From NCBI GenBank assembly GCA_018340805.1, contig JACMZG010001913.1, forward strand, positions 25,540,901-25,604,900: a DNA stretch of 64,000 bases. The letters run 5' to 3'. The translations under genes were made by a program, and so were the position numbers. The notes below the pieces were generated by a model, which was not told the DNA's origin, did no database searches, and was given only the letters and a program-made list of their open reading frames with translations. Shown here in pieces: positions 37,542 to 64,000 of this stretch (position 1 is its first letter; each line of letters starts with the position of its first letter). Source of the stretch: Microvelia longipes. Its lineage: Eukaryota > Arthropoda > Insecta > Hemiptera > Veliidae.

Positions 37542-38364
37542 TTCGCGATTCAAAGAGATAGTTGTAAGGTCGGCAATACCAATGGCGGGAAAGCGAAAGG
37601 GTGATCGATTTTTTTTACCATAGGATTTGCATGGGAGCCGTTGAAAATTCTTCTTTTATTCCTATATTGTTCGTTAATTTGTGATAAATGAGACAAAAAT
37701 TAATAGAACGACCATCGGTGCTAAATAAATGGCCAATATTTCATAGATAAATACTTCGATTATTCCAGGATTTGAAATATAGAATCAGGCTCTTATCACT
37801 ACAGACTTGGATTTGTCCGATTTAACCCAGAAATAATAAAACCTAAACGGATGATTTAAAGAAACATTTTACAAAAACGTGAATTTATTGAGTTACTTGT
37901 TATTTTAGTGTGTAAATAAAATTGATTGATAAATTAAAACACCATTACGGTGAAAATCGGCTTGTTATCATTTAATTTAAATACCTGTAACAACTAATTT
38001 AAACAATTCAATGCAATTAAAAGGTAATTTTATGTGTTTGTGTAAACTAAAATTATTTAAAAGTAACACCAATTAACAATAAATAAAATAAAACACTATA
38101 TTATGATCTTCATCTTCTTATCACTCAAATTAAATACTCGTGACAACCCATTAAAACGCTATTTTTCAATGAAATTGTGATTCTACTGAGTTCATACGCC
38201 CTAAAATTAGTTAAATTAAAGCACTTTGAGAAAAAATTTAAAGAAATAATCGTCACAAATAAGAAAAACCAGAAAATCCCCATAAGGACTTTAACAACAA
38301 TCACCCTTTCGTTATCAATTTCTTATCAGCGACAGTGGCGCTGCTACGGACTTTGAATCGCGAA
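37542..38364. mobile_element. 823-bp non-autonomous element with TA target site
   Basis: Terminal inverted repeat TTCGCGATTCAAAG (37542-37555) and CTTTGAATCGCGAA (38351-38364). Both sides are flanked by TA, and removing the element plus one TA restores family B sequence. A subterminal inverted pair, AAAGGGTGATCGAT / AATCACCCTTTCGT, lies inside. No transposase. The TA target suggests a Tc1/mariner-type or similar source. Confidence 0.85.
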
Positions 38365-38660
38365 TACCTAAGGTATAAATAAGGAAAAGTAAATTATTGC
38401 ATAAAGTGATACACTTATTTTATATTTTTACTTAATTAGATTATTTTTCGGTTTTTAGCTATTAAAAAAAACGTATACAAGTAATTTGCACAACTAGCCC
38501 TTATGATTGATAATTTACCAAGTTTAAACTTTCTACCATAAATACTTTGGGGGTTTCGGTAAACAAACACACATACCCTTATACACACACAGAGAGACAA
38601 CTTAGTAAAAACCACTAAGGAGGCCTTACAAACACCCAAAACAGTTCATTCTCACTTGTG
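38365..38660 (+). repeat. Family B remainder and a second partial copy
   Basis: 38365-38392 is the right end of the split copy. At about 38565-38650 a further piece has ACACACACAGAGAGACAACT and AAAACCACTAAGGAGGCC. Confidence 0.55.
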
Positions 38661-38856
38661 GTAAAGTTTTACATCATTATAAATTCCTACGTAGGTATAA
38701 AATTTGCATTGTAAATTTTATAATTGGGGGCATAATAACTCCCTCTTGTTATTTTGGAGTAATTCCTTTGCTGTTTATGCTAAATGAATCTTCTCAGTTG
38801 GTAAAAATAAGCTTAAATTTAATTATATAATATAATAATAATAATCCACATTTATA

Positions 38857-39023
38857 GTGCGATACACGGCTAAAATCAGTTGAAAGTGTGAGAAAATTGT
38901 GTTTAGGAACCAGTAAGGTTGGTCTGATTTGAAATTTAAGGCGTGGTTTAACATCTAGGAATAACTTCATTGGCTTCCTCGCATTATTTTTCCACGCTGT
39001 TAACTGATTTTAGCCGTATAGGA
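38857..39023 (-). mobile_element. Foldback MITE family C, copy 1 (about 167 bp)
   Basis: Inverted ends GTGCGATACACGGCTAAAAT and its diverged complement at about 39001-39023 (ACTGATTTTAGCCGTATAGG). The interior matches the copy at 45850-46017 in opposite orientation, for example GCATTATTTTTCCACGCTGT. Confidence 0.8.
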
Positions 39024-39129
39024 TAATCTCTGCGGGAAACACCTTAAATGGTAGTGGCAGCCGTTAGGCTCTAAGTGTACTCTAAAGTTGTCGACAATTT
39101 ATTTGAACAATATCTCATGCGAACTGAGA

Positions 39130-39215
39130 GCGTAACCTGAGATGCGAACCCCAGACCTCTATGGTCAGAAATGTCAGAATAAAAACTGACGCTTTAACTA
39201 TATCGACCACGGAGG
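39130..39215 (-). repeat. tRNA-derived SINE head or tRNA pseudogene
   Basis: On the minus strand it reads CCTCCGTGGTCGATATAGTT (A-box region), then AAAGCGTCAG and a variable part. GAGGTCTGGGGTTCGCATCT, with the B-box GGTTCGCATC, follows. The A-to-B distance fits a tRNA-type pol III promoter, but the acceptor stem does not close and I cannot assign an anticodon. Confidence 0.5.
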
Positions 39216-39421
39216 TAGCTTTAAATTTACGACGATATATTTTAAATCTTATTGATAAAGATTTGTTGGCTATATATCAATTTATTAATGTCCTGAAATT
39301 AATGTATTGAGGTAAAAAAATACCCCCTACTCCCTCTCCCCTCCCGATCCCTTATACTGCTTCTACTACTACATCCTAGCACCTATTTGTATAAATTTTA
39401 ACGAGACTTTTTTTGTTGCAG

Positions 39422-58684
<19,263 letters not shown>

Positions 58685-60129
58685 GTACCAAAGAATTTTC
58701 AAATTAATACTGTATTTAATAGTCAATTAGTTTTCTTTAATGGAGTGCTATGATGATATTTCTGTCATAATTTTCACTTCAATGTCTAGATATGCTTTAT
58801 ATAATTTTGTTATGGTATAATAGTTTTTATCTACTAAAATTTTGTCTGGAAAAATAATGATTGAGTTTTATTGTTTGGTGGGGGGAACATCACATGTCAT
58901 GATCAAAAATTTCAAAAGAGAATTAAGTCATAATTGTAATACATGTGTGGCTGTCAAATAATACATATTATTTGAAAGTCCTATTATTGTATGCTGATCC
59001 CCCTGAGGGGAGGGGTCACAAGTCAACCAATAGATGCCATCCACTCACTGATTTTCGCTGGGTAGTCAACTGTTCAGAATCAAAACAGAAGCTGCCCCTG
59101 ATAAGCCAAGATTCATAATCAGTTTGTCTTTCTTAATTCAACTGAGAATCTAGTGGTTGGTTGGACTTTGGTGGTTCTGTGGTTAGTGAAAGAGAAAAGA
59201 AGACAAGTCCTGCCAAAAGGCAGGGCTTGCAGTGTTGTAAGTGAGAAGGTTTAAATATTGTTTTCACCTCAGATCTAACAAAGCCTAGAGGTGAGTAAAA
59301 CAACAAAATTTTCCCACAAATTTGAACCTTGGCAAATTAAGTCATTGTGGAGTTTAGCTTCTAAAATCCACAGTGGAATTAGAAGAAAAAGGTGAAATCC
59401 ACTGCGTACATAATTCAACCTATAGGTGAACTTAAGTTGAATTTAGACAAGCCAATAGGGTCTCATTATGACTTTGATTAATCATTAAGTCAATTCATAA
59501 TACCTATTATAACATAATTACTCCCTAAAAATCACTTAGTATTAAATATTCTCCACCAGTTTTATCATTTATTTCTGAATTATTTACTTTGTAAAACATG
59601 GGCACAAATTTTCCAGCTTTTGAAAGAGATGATGATTTCCTCAATATGGATGCTTCCAATGAAAATAAATATTTAATAAATTCTAAACTAAAACTGACCA
59701 GGTGTAAGTTTGGACTAAATATTTACTTTGAATGACCTTAAAGAAATTCAAAACTTTATTTTGTAACCATGATTTTTCTTGAAATAAGTGTTGAATAGTC
59801 GTTTGAATCATTCTTTTGTTCCCTTTTTTAATTTATTTATTTATTTTGCCAGTTATTGTTGAGGTACGTTGATTTTTTAGATATACTTAAAAAGATCAAT
59901 AAATATTCCAATTTTTATTTTATATTGTACATTACATTGTATAGTTAGATAGATTTAGCAAAATTAGTGTTTTAAGTATCTACCTAACACGTTTAAATAG
60001 GTTTTAGAATTAGTATATAATATATTGCAGATAAAGTTAGGACAAATGTATTTTTAATTAATACCAGGGGAGGAGTGTTTTCTCAGATCAGAAGGGAAAA
60101 AATATTAAAGCTTCTCTACAATTAACTTT
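58685..60129. other. Probable kazrin intron, nothing recognised
   Basis: No following kazrin exon (SAM-domain coding) was found by eye. The sequence is AT-rich and apparently unique. Confidence 0.45.
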
Positions 60130-60140
60130 GTCTATTAAAA

Positions 60141-60190
60141 AAATATGCAAAGGCTTTTTGACCTAACAAGAGGTCATCATCAGTGCCTTC
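60141..60190 (-). ncRNA. Decayed hammerhead-like repeat
   Basis: On the minus strand: CACTGATGATGACCTCTTGT, then TAGGTC, as at 22801-22840, but the following GAAA has become AAAA, so the catalytic core is broken. It marks another terminus of the same retroelement family. Confidence 0.5.
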
Positions 60191-63100
60191 CTACAAACTA
60201 TAAACACATAACAAAATAAAGGAAATAATTAAGAAAAATTATTATAAAATATTATATTAAAAGTTAATTGTGGAGGATATTCTTATTCATTCCTTTTTAA
60301 TGTGTCTGTTCTTTTTGAGCCTCTGTGGTATCATACTTTTAAGTTTGTGACTTCATATTATTATTTTCTGTTATTAAAAATACTGTTGTTGGCAATGACT
60401 ATAAGTACTTAGTACATTGTCAGTAGTCAAAATTTAGAAGTAAAAGTAGAGAGGTCAAGACTAGACTGCCTCTATAATCAGTTTTATATAGGTCATTATT
60501 AATATTGCATTATTATTATATTTTATCATCAACCTGTTGATGTAATACCGAGAAGAACATTTCAGATGTGCCAACATTATATCCTAAATATAAGGTTAGA
60601 ATACAATCCTAGACTTTAGAAAATGGTTCCTACCACTTTTGGCAAATTCAAAAAGGGTACTTCTGGAGATTAGGTAATCCCTTTGTTTTAATATTCATAA
60701 AACCAAACAGAATAATTGACATATTACATGACTCCTTTGTTTTATTATTCATAAAACACAACGTAATAATTGATATGATTAATAAATATGACAGAGGTAA
60801 ACAAACACAAAAACAAGGGGTCACCTAAACTAAAGAAGTCTCTTAAAAAGTTTAATTTTAAAAACCTATTTTATTAAAACCCAACCACCTCAAAGAAAAT
60901 TGTGTGGTGCTGTATCCTTTGCCCTCTGTGGCACCCCTGAAAAGAGATTTGAGACTGCCATCTGTAGTTTAAAACTAAAATCTTAGCATGCAATATCTTG
61001 TCTTTATAATCTTTTTTATTTGTAAATACAGTTTTTCTTTACTTTAATGAACAATGCCAATCATTTTCTAACTATCATGATTGTCAATCAAGATTGATAA
61101 GCAAACAATGACTGTCATGATAGATTACCTGATTGGACTGCTACCAGTCCCAATCTTCTTTGGAGTTTTTCTTCTTTAAAATTGTGACATTTTCTTAGCC
61201 TTATTTCAAATTAACACTGTTATGACAGTGGGTTTGTTTTGTGACATTTCTTTGAAATGGCAGAATTATAACTACAGAAGGTATTTATTCTCAACTACCC
61301 ATCTAACTTATTGACCTCGAAACTTTTCCTCACCTAATAGGATTCGCTATGCGCATCCTCAGAATATGATAAATGCTCAAACCAGCTTTTCTCGTCCTTA
61401 CACAGTTAGAAAAGTCTATTTTATTCACAGTGGTCACCCATACATGTACTGACCTCACTCCACCCTGCTTATCTGTTGCCGACCAAACCCGCTGTAGATA
61501 CTTGTTGTATACACTGGTGACAAAATTCAAATTGATTGAATAACTTTTTTGATTTTTAACAGTTTAAAAAAACATTTTTATGTCACTTGACAAAAGTTGA
61601 ACTAATGCTGATAATGAAATAAAACTTAGCACTTTCGTTGACGAGGCATATATTGTGTATAAAAATTTATACACAATAAAACTTGTGTAATAATTTTAAA
61701 TTCATCAAAACTCTTTTTTGAGCTTGAGTTTATGAATCTTTTTAAGCTTTGTTATAAAATTTACTCATAACTGAATCATGAATAATAAATAAATTATGTT
61801 TTGGATTGACTCACCTTGACTCAGATCTGCCATTTAATTTTTTTCAATATTTTCTTTTAATATTTTATATAAAAAAAAATTGTATGTTTTTTTTAGATAA
61901 TAAAAAAAAGTAAATTCACGATATCATGTATCTCTGATTATAATCTTTGGTTTAGTAATTGAAGACTAGTTTGTAGTGGTAGAGGGGGATCATTGATTGG
62001 GTGGGGTAAAATTGACGGTTAGATCATAGAGTAAAGCTATGAGGCTGTTTTGTAAGAGCTAAACATAGCGTGTGTCCACAATCAAAAATCGGTGGGAACC
62101 AATCAGACTCAGTTGTCAAAAACTACTAGACATAGTATAGGAATTTCAAGTTTTTGTATACTTTTTATTTAAAGAAACGTTCTTAAAGATTATGCAATAA
62201 AATTATTGTGCAAAAATTTTATTCTGTAGACACATAGATTTTAGGCACTGTTTAGTATATTTTGCCAAGTTTGAGTTTTTAAATCTTACAAAATAAACCA
62301 CTAATTTATTTGACTTTTAAAACATACTGTCTTGGGCATGGGTTGGTCTGTCTATGACTAATCCATAGACTGATCAATAGCTGGTATCATCTGGTATAAT
62401 ATCTTGATTCATGTAGTAGATGGATAATGTTTTTCTTCTTTGCAACTTGGTCCACTATGAAGCATTTAACTTAGTAAAGGGCTGATTGCCTATTACCTGC
62501 ATTAAAATAGGGGGGTTAAGACTACTCCCATTGGGATTACCTCGCCTAGTTGTAGACTTACTTTTTCTGTTCTAGTTGTTGTGGTAGATTTTTAATTACT
62601 TAAATTGCCAGAAAGAATTAATTGAAATGTATCTGAAAAGTATTCTTGTTCTCCTATGATTTTTGATGTTATTGGTTTTAGCTAGCATTACATCTAGTTT
62701 CAATAGCTCTATGTGTACATTTTTTTTCAGTGAAAATAATTTTGTTTTATGAAAATTTAAACATATTTATAATAGTTTTGAGGGGGAGATGGCGAAATGT
62801 GTAACTAAAAATTTAACGAGTCTGGTGTGGAATATGAAATCCGAATGAATCCTTATTTCTTTATTTAAACATTTAAATTCTTATGTAAAAATAAGTTATT
62901 AATTTATAAATATCCTTTTCACTAAAGATGGGTGGTGCTCAAGATATTTTATATATTTATATCAACCTATTTTTATCTTGAGTTGAGGATTCTGAAACTA
63001 AAGATATTGCTTGCTAAGCTGTAAGGGATTTCATTTATAAATCCATCTATTGTGTCGCGCACAAGCCTTTAGCTTATGCGACACTAATGGTCAATATATA

Positions 63101-63899
63101 TTATTTTATTTATTTATAATTTGTAATTTAACCTTTGTAAACAGGTATTTATATATAAATAAACGATTTATTTATTTATTTATCTCTGGTTTAGCACCGA
63201 GTCATGAGTACTTGATGATATTTATAAGAACCCCCTCTTAATGACCTTTTCAATCTGAATTCATCTTTTTAATTGAATTATTTATTTTCATAAAACAATA
63301 TAATAAACTTGTAGTTTTTTATATTCTTTATTAATCATATAAATGTTTAGATTTAGAATACTTACACTTAAGTGTTTAGCTGCTTAGCAAGTACAGTGCT
63401 GAGAAATGTCGATTCAATAATTTTAAACTATTTGCCATATTTGTTTCACTCGCATTATTTATTTAGTTAAAGCATCGAGATATTATTACTTGAGGGACTC
63501 TGTTGGTTAAATTTTGAAACATTGAAACAGTAACCTCAACACCTTAGACTATTAATATAAGTAAATAAACAGAACAAAATTATAGCAGCTTATATTATAG
63601 AACGTTTATCAAAATACAATACCAACAATGTGTTAAAAGCAGACGGCAATGATTTTTCATAACATTCAATTCAAAACAGTCTTTAAAAAGTAAAACAGTA
63701 ATTAAAAAGAGGTAAGTAATTTACATAATCTTAAGGAACCCATAAAGCCAAGTGGCCTGAGTGTGGGGACTCCAACTTAAGTACAAGTTTTTTTTCAGGT
63801 AGCTCTCAACTAAATTTGGTTGAGATTATTTTAATTAAAGATAAAATTAAAAAAAAAAACATAATTTGATATTACCGTATGTTGCAAAACATGAAACTT
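60191..63899. other. Probable kazrin intron with few repeats
   Basis: 61320-61645 carries a family B-like piece (GGATTCGCTATGCGCATCCT and GAACTAATGCTGATAATGAA). The minus-strand frame at 61330-61530 lies in it. Elsewhere no gene, exon or structured repeat was recognised. Confidence 0.45.
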
Positions 63900-64000
63900 G
63901 TGATGAAAAACGTGATTTGTTTTAACCTTTTCTTAGAGAAGGTTTCAATGAGGTTAGACTGAGCCCTTGAGAGTCTCAAAGAGATGTTTCAAGCTACTTG
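63900..64000 (-). mobile_element. hAT-like MITE fragment, cut by window end
   Basis: On the minus strand CTTGAAACATCTCTTTGAGA, CTCTCAAGGGCTCAGTCTAA and CCTTCTCTAAGAAAAGGTTA match the interior of the MITE at 50612-50924. Confidence 0.55.

Overview
This is eukaryotic nuclear DNA, very AT-rich and crowded with transposable elements and (AT)n microsatellites. Spliceosomal introns, insect-style LINE and Penelope remnants and the gene families present point to an arthropod, most likely an insect. I cannot resolve the order from sequence alone.

Genes. (1) A single-exon plus-strand gene at 4289-5554 encodes a 421-aa coiled-coil protein that I recognise as a CCDC77 homologue. (2) A long plus-strand gene covers at least 39422-58684. 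Seven phase-consistent coding exons give 433 codons, and the two exons at 57291-57418 and 57775-57927 carry the characteristic kazrin coiled-coil sequence. Both ends of this gene are missing: its 5' exon(s) are not identified and its SAM-domain half should lie beyond the window. (3) A minus-strand FAD-dependent amine oxidase (spermine/polyamine oxidase family) at 53306-56176 has two coding exons and sits antisense inside the 4.6-kb kazrin intron between 52706 and 57291.

Region by region. 1-4288: microsatellites, a hairpin, a 93-bp tandem duplication and one possible micro-exon. 4289-5554: CCDC77-like gene, followed by a 44-bp tandem repeat. 6-39 kb: a large apparently gene-free block of nested repeats. 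It contains hAT-like and other MITEs, foldback elements, several copies of two interspersed families, a LINE C-terminal fragment, a 25-bp minisatellite and hammerhead-like repeats. 39.4-58.7 kb: kazrin exons, with a pogo/Tigger-like DNA transposon (40157-43019) in the first visible intron. That transposon has been invaded by a head-to-head pair of Penelope-like element fragments forming a 2-kb palindrome. A 28-bp minisatellite interrupted by a retroposed insert follows. 58.7-64 kb: mostly unique AT-rich DNA, presumably kazrin intron, with a few repeat fragments.

The genes do not form an operon-like unit. Kazrin proteins are cytoplasmic coiled-coil/SAM proteins linked to junctions and endosome traffic, the oxidase acts on polyamines or related amines, and CCDC77 is a centrosome/cilium-associated coiled-coil protein. 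Family names rest on sequence recognition without database search. Repeat boundaries are by eye and many are approximate.
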